This document shows positions 1 to 12,300 of a DNA stretch of 64,000 bases, piece after piece. The position numbers were made by a program, and so were the translations under genes. Numbering within the stretch: the first letter of the stretch is position 1; each line of letters starts with the position of its first letter. The notes beneath the pieces are model-generated. The model saw only the letters and a list, made by a program, of their open reading frames with translations, was not told the origin of the DNA and did not search any database. The DNA comes from Sphaerosporella brunnea (taxonomy: Eukaryota > Ascomycota > Pezizomycetes > Pezizales > Pyronemataceae), in contig VXIS01000030.1 in assembly GCA_008704415.1 (NCBI GenBank), positions 124,001 through 188,000 of the forward strand, given 5' to 3'.

Positions 1-19
1 GCTCTCTGAAAAAAAAACA

Positions 20-300
20 ATGCCGCCCAAACTGAGCCTCAGACTAAGCTCGTCATGCGCACCGACATTGTATGGTACCAGCACATGATGCGCGGGTGTC
101 GCGACAACCGCTGCCACATGATAACCGGCTTTTGGCGTGATGCAATGTTCAAGGAAACAAAACGGCCGGCGCTTCTCCGATCAATTGCCAACACGATCAG
201 ACTGTACAAAATATACCCTGAGCTTTACATCCAGCCACTGGATAACCGACGGCTGTACAGGTTTGTTGATGGCTCGTTTCGATGCGACCAGCAGAACCGC
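20..300 (+). repeat. Degenerate dispersed repeat, copy A
   Basis: This stretch resembles 3849-4140 in both nucleotides and one translated frame. Both copies contain an N-T-I-R-L-Y-[KD]-I segment, followed by a [YD]-I-Q-P segment and, further on, a Q-Q-[NS]-R-[KQ]-A segment. The matching parts cover about 280 bp and both copies are frame-broken. I do not recognise the protein. It may be part of the mobile element whose LINE-like 3' end follows at 430-930, but copy B shows no such end, so the link is inference. Confidence 0.4.
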
Positions 301-429
301 AAAGCAGCCTGGTTACCACAACTGCTTCTTGCTGTGCCAGTTCGGACAAACATCGTCTTACCCGTGGACGGGGACACGGGAGCCACCACAAACTTGGTGC
401 CACCTCCGGCTCGTCTGACCGGGACGGGC

Positions 430-930
430 CGCAGGACGGACGATAGGTGCTGGTACTGTCGCAAAGCCCGTCGACAGACATGAGAAAACCTCTTCAAGCA
501 GTGCACGATGTGGCGCAAGGAGCAAGATTCCCTCGGGTGTACGATTATACTCGTGACAGGTGGGCAGGACAGATGCAAGGGGTGGAACAAGAACCCCACA
601 CCCGTAAAGAAAATTCTGGTGGACGGGCGCTGCACAGCAGCTGTTTTGGCTTGCCTGGGCAACACGCAGATTGGCAAGTGGCCGGCAAGGCCACAATAAT
701 GTTTCTGGGCCTGTACCTTTCTGTTTTCTCCTTCTCCTCTCCTCCTCTTCTCCCCATTTCCTTCTTTGTAGCCTGTTCTTTCTTCAGTGGGTGCTACGAA
801 TTTCCTTGGTGCCAAAATTACCCTTTTTTATTTTTACAAGTCAAGCCCGTCTGTGGATACCTGAGGTCCAAAGGTAGACTTTCTGTATACAACCATATGT
901 AATGGCTGCAAGCGGCCAAATACACTATCC
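430..930 (+). mobile_element. 3' fragment of a Tad1-like LINE retrotransposon
   Basis: The translation from about 440 carries C-W-Y-C, then R-R-Q-T, a stop (TGA 481-483) and E-N-L-F-K-Q-C with a following W-R-K-E-Q. This matches the C-x2-C...REHLF...C knuckle at the end of fungal Tad1/L1-type reverse transcriptase proteins; the usual His is Asn here. A later frame gives V-K-K-I-L and A-A-V-L-A-C-L-G-N-T, also typical of the C-terminus. The fragment ends in a conserved terminal hairpin (TGGCTG-CAAG-CGGCCA, about 902-917) followed by AATAC. A related copy lies at 46486-46960 on the other strand. It is 5'-truncated and not functional. Confidence 0.6.
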
Positions 931-1285
931 GTGCCGAAACACATCACGCAAACAGTGGAGCATGAGTTGGATGCACGTTTGGGTAAACACAAACTTCAAT
1001 TTTGCTGTGGCGCATGCCGCAATCATGAAACGGATCGTTTAGAGAAGCGAACCCGGCGCGAAACGTGTGTTGCTTACTTACCCTACCATCGCCTGTGCAT
1101 CTTGCTTCAGCGTCTATTTCGTGGATGTGTCCGTTGTCAGTTTGTCTGTGCGGTGGGCTGGGGTCTTCCTTTATGGAATCAGTCAGCGCGGGGTTGGCTG
1201 GGATGTTGCCATGGTATATTGTGTCCTACGCGCGGCTGGCGGGGCCTTTGCTTCGGTGGGTTTTCTGCTGTCATTCTACATCTTG
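931..1285. other. No recognisable gene
   Basis: This spacer lies between the LINE 3' end and the solo LTR. It has short overlapping open frames only, with no motif, splice pattern or repeat that I can support. Confidence 0.5.
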
Positions 1286-1290
1286 GTTTT

Positions 1291-1528
1291 TGTTGGAAAA
1301 GGATTTCGGGTGGAGCCTGTGGGTCTGGATCAAGGATTTCGGGTGGAGCCCGTGGGTCTAGATTTCTTAGGCTTGTTTCCATTGTTTTCCGTTTCCGTTT
1401 TCCGTAGTTTGATATTTGTCCTTTTCCTGTTGTTTTGCCCACGCGGCTTTTGGCCGACTTATGTATATAAACACCCCGAAGCTCCCGCTCCGGGGAACTT
1501 CAGAGTCAATCAATCTTTTCTCTCAACA
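1291..1528 (+). mobile_element. Solo LTR of a Ty1/copia element
   Basis: The 238-bp sequence begins TGTTGG and ends CAACA and is flanked by a perfect 5-bp direct repeat GTTTT (1286-1290 and 1529-1533), as expected for a solo LTR left by LTR-LTR recombination. It is clearly homologous to the LTR at 50038-50265. It contains a TATATAAA promoter box at 1464-1471, followed by a GC hairpin (CCCCG...CGGGG). The U3 part has a 33-bp tandem duplication beginning at 1301. Open frames across it are shadows. Confidence 0.85.
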
Positions 1529-1533
1529 GTTTT

Positions 1534-3844
1534 GATGTTTCGGGTTTTTCTTCTGTATATCGTTGGTCGCGCCGCTTGCGTAGTTTGGTTGTTTTCTGAA
1601 CAATGTTGTTATCGGCATTACCACCTGCTGGGACTTACCGGTGGAGTATACTTGCCAACCTTGCGGCCCTTCCCAACCAGCTTAGCAGCCCCCTCTCCTG
1701 CGATTGTACGTAGACATATACAGTGAACACCGCTACAAAACCCAAAAGACACCTGAGCTGGCGGGAGGGCGTCTGTTGTGTGGCGTTAGCTGTCGCATGT
1801 ACGGTCGGTAGTGTGTGTAGAACGTCACGTCAACTTCCATATGGCAGTGGAAACTTCAAGGAATTATGTCAGCCGCCATCGAGGAACGTTGCGGGCGGGA
1901 TCCAATACCCGCGAAGTGACAGCCTGGCAGTGTGTTCCGCGTCGAAACTCATAAACACAGCAGGGCTAACGCGCCTGACATCCTCCAATGCTCCTTTCTC
2001 CGCAACATATACCTGACTAACATCACCTAGCTTGGAAGTGTCATCTAATATAACCACCATCTTCAAATAGCCATCCTCCACAGCATCACTTCCCGTAGCG
2101 AGGATGCTTCACATCCTTCCCGTGTATTTGCGCAACACAGCATCAGTCAGATATCTATCATCCAGCAATTCAAGCTCCTCAAACGACATCGCAACGCGTA
2201 GTCCGCCTGCTTTACATCCTCCTGCCGTATCTCAACTAACCCAACATCAGCCAGTGGCACACTCAACATACTCTAATCCAGCTGTGAAACTACATCGCGA
2301 CGAGTAGTAAGCATCCTTCACAGCCTCCAGCGGTACATTAGGGCGCAAAAATTCATGAAATCGGCGGTTAGCGTCCAATGGAAAGCGAGTATTTTTTCAA
2401 CAACACAACCACAAATAGAGGATGGCTGTCGCCTTGAATAGCAGCTAATGAAAACGCACTTATTTCAGCCCTGCTTCCGACATTTTCATAGGACGAAACT
2501 TGGAGGCGCTGTCAGAGCGAGTGATGGCCATGAGTAGGCTTGGCAGATCAGACGCGTCGCCGCTTTTTTCCATTAAAGTGAGTATTATCCAACAACCAGG
2601 ACGCAAGAAATGGGTGCACGTGGGCTGGATCTTGTAAGTCTCCTTTATATCGAAATACGCGCTGGCATCAAGGCCGGTGATGGTTGTTGAGTAATAACCG
2701 GCAAGGGGCCCTCAACGTAACTGGTTTGCACGCGTTTTTTCATAGACATTGCAACAGTGTATCAGCACAACACCGTGAATTGAGCTCACAGTCACCGGAA
2801 TTGGCGTTTTATATGCTGATTATCGATTTATTAACTTTATAGAAACTGACAAGATCATTTGTTCGTGTTTAACAGTTGTCCCGAAAGCTGTACACAGCGA
2901 CGCGAATCACCCGTTCCTCAACAACCAAACCACATTTGCCATCCTCGCTCCCCGGTGGTCCCAAAAACGTGATAGGATAATCAATTCTATCACTGGATCC
3001 CCCGTAATTACGGTTGCAGGCTGGAATAAAGCTAGACAAACAGGCACCGCCACACACGTGTCTCAGGTGAAACTTTCCCTGCATCATTCTTCAAGTTCCT
3101 ACTTCGGAATGCCCTGAATTTCATATTATCAGGATCTGTACACTCGTACCATCTTGCTATCCTATTTCTGAGCCAGTATAGACTGTGGTTGTTGAGTTCA
3201 ACAGCTGGCTGTGTCGTCAAGATATGAACAACCCTCTACCTTCCCCACCAATACGGAGGATAAAGATTCAGAAACCTTTGGAGCCTCTTGCGGAGCTTTG
3301 ATTTATTGTATTTGGAGACTTTCATCTTGTTTTACGGGGCGGTCGTTGCGGAGTAGCGGTGCTGCTATCAAGGTCAAGCGTTGATAACTTCAGATTCTAA
3401 GCAGCTACGCCACCACATATCCTACTTTCCAGCTGCAAATTGGTGAGAGCATGGAGGCATCTTGGCTCAAAGACCTCCTAGGTTTTTGTGGGAATTGACG
3501 GTCTGTGATGTAGAGAAACCAGGTAAAAATTGGGTCTCCGGAGAGATGCTCAGCTGCGCCAAGCAAGGGCGCTGAAATTCACGCGAACTCAGAACGTCAC
3601 TTTTAACTCTACACCACCAGAGTCTGCAATAAAATGGACAGCGGGAATAACTTCTACACTATTGATTTGGTTATCGCAGGGCTCGCCACCTTTTATCTCT
3701 GTGTGGTTGTGCTGTTGCAGCTTGCTCTCTTTTTCGACAAAAATTGACAGCAGCAGGCAGTAGTAGAGTCAACACCCACCAGTCCAAGCTGTTGACACTA
3801 CATCGCAACAGCGATTATTGCTCTCATAGCTAGAAACAGGTGAA
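1534..3844. other. 2.3 kb without a recognisable gene
   Basis: All open frames are short, overlapping and without a convincing start context or motif. No tandem repeat, tRNA or terminal inverted repeat was seen. Confidence 0.5.
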
Positions 3845-3848
3845 GAAT

Positions 3849-4140
3849 ATTGCCACCCAAACTCAGAATGAAACGCCGTTCGACGAGGCTGGTCTTGACA
3901 TTACCCTGCAGCAGTACACGATGGGCGTGTTTTTCAACAACCACTGGCACAGAAAAGGATCAAGTGTGCAATGCCGGCGCTTTGGCAACACAATCAGGTT
4001 ATACGACATACTCTGAGCTAGACATCCAGCCAATGAATCAGGCGCACTTGTATTGGCGTCTTGATCACCTGTTTTAATATGAGCAGCAGAGCCGCCAAGC
4101 GTCCTTGTTCTTAAGGTTGCAAGCTTGGCGGCGTGATGAT
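3849..4140 (+). repeat. Degenerate dispersed repeat, copy B
   Basis: This is the counterpart of 20-300. One frame reads through G-N-T-I-R-L-Y-D-I and then meets a stop; the next frame continues with S-E-L-D-I-Q-P and later Q-Q-S-R-Q-A, so a single-base shift separates the two halves. The copy is decayed and the encoded protein is not recognised. Confidence 0.4.
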
Positions 4141-5234
4141 GCATCAGTTTTACATAGCCGGCGAATGCGGTTGCTGTTCCCACCAGAGCCACGAAGTGAC
4201 TGCTTGACGGTTTGTTGCGGTATCAGCTTGACGAAAAACACTTCAATGTGAGGAGCTTGGCGTCATGTGCCCACTAAGTGGGCACAAACGAATACCTAGT
4301 GATCCATGAGCCGCGGGAGGCTTGTGCTGTCTCCAGAAGAGCCGCGGGAGGCGTGTGCTGTCTCCAGAAGAGCCGCGATATGTCAGCTTAGCAGGTTGCA
4401 GTGTTCCGTATGGTCCGTCCAGGACTGCAGACTGGCACGATCCAATCCGGTCCGCGCATCAGCAGGCCCAACACGATCTAGTCTGATCCAGTGCGTGGGT
4501 ACCAGCGACCGCGAAACACCGTAGCCAACTGCCGTCGACTGAATGCGCAGTAAGGTGGTGGGTCTATGTTACTTGTGATACGTATCATCGATGATACCTG
4601 CCGGGAGTCTGTTTGTCGGGGGTGTGAATCCTTCGCCATGCCACTCGGATCGATCGCCGCGCGGTATTCCCAATTTCAGGAGCTTGATGAAACGCTCGAG
4701 GCAATGTCTAAAGTAGAGTTTTTAAAAAAGGAAACAGAAGAGCGGGAGAGCATGAGAGCAGGGGACGGATAGCGTGATAGCCGGATAGCGGATAGCGGTC
4801 ATGTATTTGTAGAAAGCTGACAACAGATATTGTTCTGGTGAGCGCCCATATACCGGTTTCCTGCGGTCGACCGCAGATCACCGTGAACATGGTCGACTGG
4901 GGTCGACTGCAGGCCGTCCAGACCGCAGTACCAAAAAGACTACCAGGGCTGATCTTTGCTGAAGACTGGATTGTCACGTGCGATCCAGCGCACTCCAGAG
5001 TCAGAACTGGACGGAACCGCCGCTACGGAACACTGGTTAACCAGAGACAGGTTGAAGCAGTATGGGGCATGACTCGCTGTGAAGGGTGATTCGGCGAGGT
5101 ACGGTCTTGTGTATGGGGCGGGTTCACAAATTCATCAGGTCGAGCGTATGCTCAGTGACTTAGAACAGCGGGCGGCGGAGATTGATGGGTAGGGGCCTCA
5201 CGTTGTATATGTAGCTCTCTTTCGTGGATGTCAG
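4141..5234. other. Spacer with a 31-bp tandem duplication
   Basis: Two near-perfect 31-bp units start at 4308 and 4339 (core GAGCCGCGGGAGG). A short perfect inverted repeat (GCCCACT...AGTGGGC) lies near 4269-4283. No gene is recognised. Confidence 0.45.
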
Positions 5235-5425
5235 TGTAAGCAAAGATAGTACAGGTGCCTGGCGAGCCCGCCAGGCGCCGGGTGTTCACCGGGCCTGATT
5301 GGCACCTTCGGTCACCTGGGTCCCATGCAAAATTGCCTGGCCGTAATTTCCAAAGCCCGAATCAAACGGATACAGGCCTCCTCCAAAGCCGGACTGGACG
5401 GACCTCTGACAGCCCTGCCGTCCGT
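5235..5425 (-). mobile_element. Terminal fragment of hAT-like family 2
   Basis: Read on the minus strand from 5425, the sequence starts CAGGGCTGTCAGAGGTCCG and then follows the left end of the 732-bp element at 54105 for about 190 bp, including the CCAGTCCGGCTTT block and a GCC..CCAGGCACCTG block. Only one terminus is found, so the copy is truncated. Confidence 0.5.
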
Positions 5426-5670
5426 GTCAGGGGAGGGAATGAATGTTTTCAAAATTGAATATTCGAAACATAGATTTTCGCTAACGTATAAAATGGGTAT
5501 TTTGTTGCGTCCGCTGCGCTATTTGCATATAGCGAGCAGCAAAATTCTCGACTTTTGAATGTCAACGACACCGCGAAGGTCCCGGCAGCCAAAGCTGAAT
5601 GGCGCATCCGGCGACAATGGCCGAGCTAGTTTGCAGCCAAAAGCCATTCACGCTGAGGTTAACCACCGAC

Positions 5671-5677
5671 TATAAAT
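5671..5677 (+). promoter_or_regulatory. TATA box upstream of the 5796 gene remnant
   Basis: TATAAAT lies about 120-150 bp before the Lys-rich open frame and is followed by a C/A-rich leader typical of fungal core promoters. A GTGAGT donor-like hexamer at 5782 suggests that the leader or first exon was once spliced. Confidence 0.4.
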
Positions 5678-5795
5678 CCAACGGCGACTTTTACTTCTCA
5701 CCATACTTTCCCGTGCACACACGAACACAACCTCACGTTATCCCACAATATCGTATACCAAAATTCACACATTTTTCACAAGTGAGTACATCTTC

Positions 5796-6782
5796 TTGGC
5801 TACGCAGCGACGCAAATTAACATTTCTTTGCCACTGCCTCGCAAGAAGCCTACCCCCACCGTCACTACTACCGAGTAGTACCGACGAAGGCATCACCGAT
5901 CCACCTCAGAAGGAAAAGAAGACATGCGCCAAGAGGGCTACCACTAAGAAGGGGAAGCCTACCACTGAGAAGGCGCCCGCCAGGGAGACTGATGACAAGG
6001 AGAATACCCCAAAGAAGCCTCGGACACCTTGTAAAAAGACGTGTGACAAGCTCGCCAAGTGGGAGAACAATTCCAACGATCCCACCTGCAAAGTCGAGAT
6101 AGACAAGTCGTTGGATGATGATGAAAACGACAAGAAGGCCAAGAATTATGCGAACTGTGTCAGGTCTGGTTGCATCACGAAATCGAACGCACTAAAGAAG
6201 CCCCGCGTAGCTCGCAAGAAGCAGTCTGACATGCTCGTCGAGCGCGATGACAATTCCGACGATGCCACCACCAAAGTTGGTGAAAATGAGGAAGACGAGT
6301 CGTTTGATGATTACAGCGACAGGAAAGCCAAGAATTGTACGAACCGCGTCAGGTCTGGTCGCATTCCGAAATCGACCCTCCACAACAAGTTTGCCCTAAA
6401 GGTCGAAAAACTCAGTACGTCCATTCCTGATTCCGTGGTCACTGAAACATCCTGGCTAATAGGTATAGGCGCAGCTACTCTATTGGAGCTTTTAGAGGCC
6501 ATCCGCGACAACGAAGTGGACCGCATTCCGTGGTTGTTCACCAGGAAGGAACTAAATGCCAGGATTGCACTGTACGAAGAGATCCTGGGTATGCATGACC
6601 AGGTGGATAGACAGGGTTTCAAGCAGGAAAATTGGAAGAAGTCTTGGGTGAGGACGAGGATGAAGACGAACAGGCATTCAGTGTTGAAAGCATCCAGGAC
6701 GAGGAGGACATCTCTGAAGAAGAGTCATTCGCAAATGTCAATTGATGTTTTGTTGTTTGCATGTAGTGTAGGCCCACGTTGA
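5796..6782 (+). pseudogene. Lys-rich/acidic protein gene with frame breaks
   Basis: The long frame has no ATG at its start; it opens at a TTG. It encodes a very charged protein with many KKPR/RKK clusters and two copies of an imperfect unit: K-K-P-R, a K-K stretch, N-S-[ND]-D, K-V-[EG], a D/E run, K-A-K-N, then N-[CR]-V-R-S-G-[CR]-I. At the 5' end an alternative frame reads P-R-K-K-P-T-P-T, and this collapses into the main frame through a one-base shift. Near 6630-6640 the main frame loses its composition, while the neighbouring frame gives E-E-V-L-G-E-D-E-D-E-D-E and a natural stop at 6743-6745. The best reading is an intact ancestor with an acidic C-terminus, now carrying at least two indels; unannotated splicing could explain the 5' one. 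Composition suggests a nuclear protein. No family is recognised. Confidence 0.5.
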
Positions 6783-6817
6783 TGAACCTTCACATGGATG
6801 ACCGTACAAGTAGAGGT

Positions 6818-6960
6818 CAGGGCGATCAATAGTCCGGCCGGCCGCCAGGCCAAACGGGGCCCCAAGGAGTGGATCAGGTCGGGCCGGTGATGTGGCAAGG
6901 GCAACAGGCTCGGGCCGGCATAAGAAAAACCTGGACATCTGATATGTAGGTAGGTACGTT
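6818..6960 (+). mobile_element. Terminal fragment of hAT-like family 2
   Basis: The sequence starts CAGGGCGATCAATAGTCCGG and matches the inverted right end of the element at 54105-54836 over about 130 bp, including CCAAACGGGGCCC and a later ATCTGATA block. A weak partner end (reverse complement CAGGTAGATCAGTCCGATAAG) lies at 7572-7592, but the 8-bp flanks do not match, so the element boundaries are uncertain. Confidence 0.45.
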
Positions 6961-7319
6961 GGTGGTTATTGATCGCTTGCTTGATCACCCATGGGACAGG
7001 GGGCTCGAGAGCCAAGTTGTTCGTATTGTAGGCTATTGAGCCTGTCTGGTACGCCCTGTTGATGGGCGACGTGAACCCGGGAGGGGACCCAGCTGGAACC
7101 ACAGGACCTGGAGCTTGATCGGGGACGGAAGCTGCCAGGAGGGCAGCTTGAAGCGTTGGCACGTTGAGTCTGGGCGACTTCTGTCGGCGAGGCAAGAGCC
7201 GCAGAGAACAAGAAATCCGCCATAGCGATATAGGGTCAACGGGGGTTGACTCGACAAAGTGTAAAGAACGGACAAGGGGGGACAAAGGGCAGACGAGGCT
7301 TAAGACTCAGGTCTGCAAG

Positions 7320-7470
7320 GCAAGGAGACGGAATGCTATTATGGCCAAGAAGTGCAACCGTGACCTCGAGGAGTCGAGCAGTGCTCTATGGCTGGTCAAG
7401 CATTGGCTCAAGGAGACGGAAGTAAGCACCTGGGATAAGCGGGGTTATGAATATCCGGATGTTATACCGA
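7320..7470 (+). pseudogene. hAT transposase C-terminal fragment 1
   Basis: The frame contains A-K-K-C-N-R-D-L-E-E-S-S-S-A-L-W-L-V-K-H-W-L, the C-terminal end of the hAT dimerisation domain (compare FS..GD.I.KKRNRL......L..LK.WL). It is one of five related fragments (also 16066, 18560, 36960, 63630). The N-terminal and catalytic parts are missing. Within 350 bp downstream lies a CTCG-rich palindromic cluster ending in a hAT-like terminus at 7802 (reverse complement TAGTGTGGCAAACGAGCC). Confidence 0.5.
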
Positions 7471-7802
7471 AGGTGGGGGTGGGGGAGAGTATGGCAGCCG
7501 CTCAGAGTGACCATGATGCCGCGAGGGGTGCAGATTCAGATGCCGGGGGGACGCTGGGCTTGGGTCTCAGACTTATCGGACTGATCTACCTGGCTTAACC
7601 ACATATTAGACAACATAAGTCGCCATGAACTGCTGGCTGCCCGCGTTCTTCCACCTCAAAACATGATTTTGCTTGACCGGCTCAAGGTTTGACTCGTGTT
7701 GCCTCTCGACGGGCTCGGGTTTGCGATGCGAGCCAGTAAAACTCACGATCCGGATCCAGTGACCACTTCGGCTCGTGTCGAGCCGGCTCGTTTGCCACAC
7801 TA

Positions 7803-8700
7803 TCCGGGAATGGCACGGTCAGAAAACATAAGGAAAACACAGCGTGTTGCAAATCGAGTGCTTGGTTCATTCAACGTTCTTTTTTTATTTCCACCCCAGG
7901 CCCACTACTGGCGGTCATGATGCGGGTGAATAAGTTCTCAAGCGCCTGACCACCAACCTTACTAGTGGGACCTGCTCCACTTCACACGGCCTGGCAGCAT
8001 GACGGACGGATGGCCAATTTAAAAGGGTTTGCATCTCAAGTTGAGGCTATCCACAATCAGAGTGCCAGCTGTTCGGCTTCGATCTTGCCAGACGAAAACA
8101 AGGCAGCGCAGCCGCGGCTTCGCACTGGATCTAGCTCAACGTATTTTCACCGTGCGTCAGTCTATGCTAACTACAGTGATCCTGCTTGTACGCAACCTGG
8201 TGATTTTTGTTTTCGAGTTGCCATGACGACCAAACGTTCCTGGGTTCTCGCCTCCACTGTATTGTCATCGGCGGGTGTTAAGCTTTGCATCTGCCATCCT
8301 GTTGGTGCATTCCGGACAGATTTGAATTGAATAGTTCGGTAGCGATTGCAAGCCAGCAAAGTAACAGCGACTGCGAATAGGAGGTGAATGTGGTATGGCC
8401 TCTGGGAAGCGCCATGTCAGCGATAGCCGGTGCTGCGATCCTCCACATTCAATTGCGGAAAACATGTGATGTGCGCACGGTTTGTATTTGTGAGCTGCTA
8501 CGTGACAAGCTGATACACGGACGATAGAGTTGCGGATACGCCGTGCTCAGGAAGTAGTTCGGTGCATAAGGCGGAAGCTGCCAGTTGCTGAAGGGACGCG
8601 CAATGGAGAAAGATATACTTTCTTGATGAAGCGCAGTCAACGGAAACACAAAATGACGTCACAGTTATAGCCTCCCGGTCCGGCTAATCTCTTCCAACAG
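7803..8700. other. No recognisable gene
   Basis: The region holds only short shadow frames. No motif or repeat with a clear partner was seen. Confidence 0.45.
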
Positions 8701-9335
8701 TTAGCGCGCCGTCCAGTTTCGGTAGGAAGCCTTGCGAGAAGTGTCCCAGCGTGTGTCTCCCGGTTTCCCATCAACCCACATACGATCGAGGTCTGCACCA
8801 GCGCGGACTAAGGCATCATCGAATGCCTGGAATACTCTGGTGGAGTCGGGACGCTGTCGTCGTTTGCGTTGAGGGCCGCTGTCACGCCCTTGGAAGTTAG
8901 AATCGCGAAGCACAATGTCCGTTCCCCCGCGAATCCCTGGGGGCTGAGTCGTTGCGATATTGGTACCAACACCTCAATCAGAGGTAGGAAATTGGGCCAC
9001 TGGCTCGTCACCCAAGAGGTGTGCTGCACCAACCCATCCAGCAGAGCGCTCCACATCGCAGGGACCTTTGGCAGGAACTCAGGCACGTTCTGTGCCATCC
9101 ACAATAACTGGAGCTTACCACCCATCAAGCAGTCGGCCACACAGTCCTCTGGCAGCTGTACTCCCTCCTCCAGCAGCACCTGACTGCATCCCAACCTGTA
9201 TGGAGTGGGGCCATCGGCCAGGGAGCCGATGATACCTCCCTGCGCCTTAAAAGTACTCGGTGGATGGGCGCGGCTGCGCGGGAAGCACCCTAGACGCCCA
9301 ATACAACCTTTCGAGCCTGTGAACTCCACCTTCAC
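8701..9335 (-). pseudogene. Unrecognised protein remnant, frameshifted
   Basis: On the minus strand a 175-codon frame without ATG (GTG at 9335) runs to 8808. A neighbouring frame takes over around 8913-8880 and continues to 8701, ending in a basic tail with R-W-D-T-S-R-K-A-S-Y-R-N-W. The two together could be one ancestral protein broken by a single indel. No family is recognised, and the plus strand is also partly open here, so the coding nature is only suggested. Confidence 0.25.
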
Positions 9336-12300
9336 AGGACAAAACCTCCATAGCTGGGTAACTCTCCAGTATGTTCAACTACTATGTTGACCACGCTCAG
9401 AACATCCCTTTCGATGCGGCTGGGAAACCGGAAACCAACCCGCGCCAGACAGAATGGTGTCGAATCCAGGTTATCCGAAAAAACAACATCCAACGCTGCA
9501 GGAGCATGCTGTCTGTATCAGTTCGTCAGCAATCTCACGGTATGCGGGTTTGCGTACAGACACGCATAATGGACTGGCGTCGGATATCGTGTCAGGAGTC
9601 CCAGTTCCTGTTCCGCCACGTCCATCTAGGACATAATGCGCCCGAACAGTGACTGCAAAACTTCTACTTTCCATAAATCTGCCGCTGCGTTGAGGATCCC
9701 CACTCAATCGGCGCACGCATCGTTGTAGCAGTCGTGCGGGGTGATGATGTGCGACGATGCAAAAGGCCGCCCCCGCCCGTATTCCTTAACACTCTCTTGA
9801 CTCTTAAACATGTCCAAATTATATAGGACTTTCCACCTGTTCTGTTTTCTTGCCGAAAACCAGAACAGCCAGGATCCAGCATAAGCTCGTAATCGGGAAG
9901 CCTATCCGAAGGGCGATAGTAAGGAATCGTCACTTTTCCTCAGAATGACGAGGGATATAGTATGGCAACAAGATGCAGCGTGTGCAGTCATCACTGGCGA
10001 CCGCGAGCGCCATTGAGACTAAGTTTTTGTCCATGAAGCTTGATATTTGCAAGTGCAACTCTCCAGGCGCAAGAGTGTGTTACTGGCTTTGCAAGTTTTT
10101 CGCTTCATCCTCTCCAAGCCTTCCACTGAATGGCTGTAGAAATATACCTGTACTTGTGGTGTGTCCTGTGGATGTGCCAGGAGGGGTTGCCGGTGGATTT
10201 ACAGAAGCCGCCATATTCGATGTTGAAGTTACCGCCGAAAATGACGCTGGCAGATATTCGGTGTTTTTATAGGTACAATTTGGTGGCCTTGTGACCCACA
10301 CACGTCCTGAAAGGGCCCAAACCCGAATTCTTGGACCCCAGCGGGTGACGCAATTATGCAAATTCTTCAGTTGAAGGATGTGTAAAAACCTGTGCGGTTG
10401 ACGTTAAACACGACGGTCAACCTCTATTATGCCATCGATTGTGAAACTATACTCCGTCCTGCCATTCAGGTTCCTGTTCCCTTCAAAATGCCATCGGTCA
10501 AAAAAAAAATAGAAACTGTCCCAAACACTGACGCTTACCCCAAACACGCAAAGAAGCGGGCAAAGCAGGAGGCAACGTGCACCACCAACCAGCACACCAC
10601 CCCTCGACTAACCAATGGACCCGGCAGCGGAAACAAGCCTGTTCACGCTGTACAAAGGGCCACTGTTTAGTTCACTGTCAGAACTTAATGCAGCGGTGGG
10701 AACTCTGTGGATGATGCACAGCATCGTTTGGTCGGCTGCCGAATCCACCAGGCAAAAACATGATCGTCCCGCTGCTGTTATGATGAAGAGCACAGGCCTA
10801 CTCTGAACAGGATTGTGCGTCGTGATTCATTCATGACGCTGATATCCATTACCAATCACAGCACCGACTGGCTACGTTACCCATCCGCAGACAGCAGCGT
10901 GGTGCCCACGGGATAAATGGGACTTACACGGCACGTGAGAAATCACCTGCTCGTTTACTATCTGCCTCCCTGGAGGTCTACAATGTTTTCCGCCGTGGGA
11001 TCTTGCAACTAGTGGGAAAAGGGGCCTGGGCAGTTCACATTGCCCTCTAAGAAACGGTCTTCCACATCCCGGCGTTCAACCGCTGCCATGAGAGCATGAT
11101 TCGGCATTCGGTTTTGTGACATTCTGCGGCTTTCATTGAATACCTTGGCCAGCACCGAAACCCTGGAGGTGACCCCACACATTGCAGGCAAGCTCAAGCT
11201 CCCCATCTCCGTCAGGTCGACAGTACGGAGGCAATCTAGAAGCTTCAAAATAGCTTATCCTGCCTGGGCCGCCCGACGCCTGCAACCGCGCGTCAATGGT
11301 CTGCCTACCGCCAATCTGCCCATCCAGGTTGGTCTTTTTCAACTCCGAAAATACCATCGCAAGCGGCGACAGAGGAGAGCGAAGGGGAACTGTACATGAG
11401 CTGACGGTGCTTCAAGCTGCTGATGACAATCCGACTTTGCGGCCCACCCAACGAAGCTAGAAGCTGGTTGGAGGTGTTGAAGGCTTTATTCTCAAGGCGC
11501 CCGCAACTGTCTAGGTGTTGATATAGTTCTCCTGAATCGCGCCACTCGTCCCTGGATGTCGAAATAAGATCTGTTTCAATGAAGTTCATCAATTTATCCT
11601 TTTTGTGCGTCCCATCTACCGTGGGAGGGCAGCGTATTGATGGGGCATATTATCGGCGTAACGCATTAACCGTTGGTGGCTACACTGGGGCGGCCCCTGT
11701 GGGAGAGGTGTTACTTCGCGATATCACCCAGGACTAAGCCACGATCACCGGCCGTGAACAGCACAGTTCAAATTAGTGCAGGCCATGTGCAGAGTGTTCT
11801 TCACTACCTGTCTTCCGAGCTCATTCGTTGTCTCATGGCCGGTTTTTGAACGGCTTGATGTTAAGGAAGGGAATATTTTTCGGCTCTGCTTTGTTTGCCC
11901 GCGTGTGCTGTCATCGCGAAATGAATTTGGCTGCCCGGCTGACGCCGGCGCAATGGACTAGTGCAGGAGAATTTAGGGGTATTAAAACTCTGGCATCGGT
12001 TGCCAGTGGCGAGACCCTGATCAGTTTTGATACAGTCGCCGCCGCCCCCCCCACTATTGTGGTAGGGTGCTTTCACTTCGTCAGCTACCTCGGAGTGGGC
12101 TCCGAAAACACCCACATCTCGGTAGCTGTCTGTGATGATCCAACACCATGAGCTTGACGCGGGTTTGTCTGCCGGTGATATCCACGAGGATGATTGAGCT
12201 GCAGAATCGCAGTCAACAGGGTTGACGCGAACACCCGCCACACAGGGTCATTTGCGGGGGCAAGGGAAGGTGCCGTCAATCGCATCTATCAGATGACGGT

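Noticed and set aside
1067..1726. 219-codon open frame
   Set aside because: It runs through the copia solo LTR and both target duplications, so it is a chance frame.
6818..7592. A complete family-2 hAT element containing the 7320 tail
   Set aside because: The right end is weak and the 8-bp flanks (GTAGAGGT and GCTTAACC) do not match.
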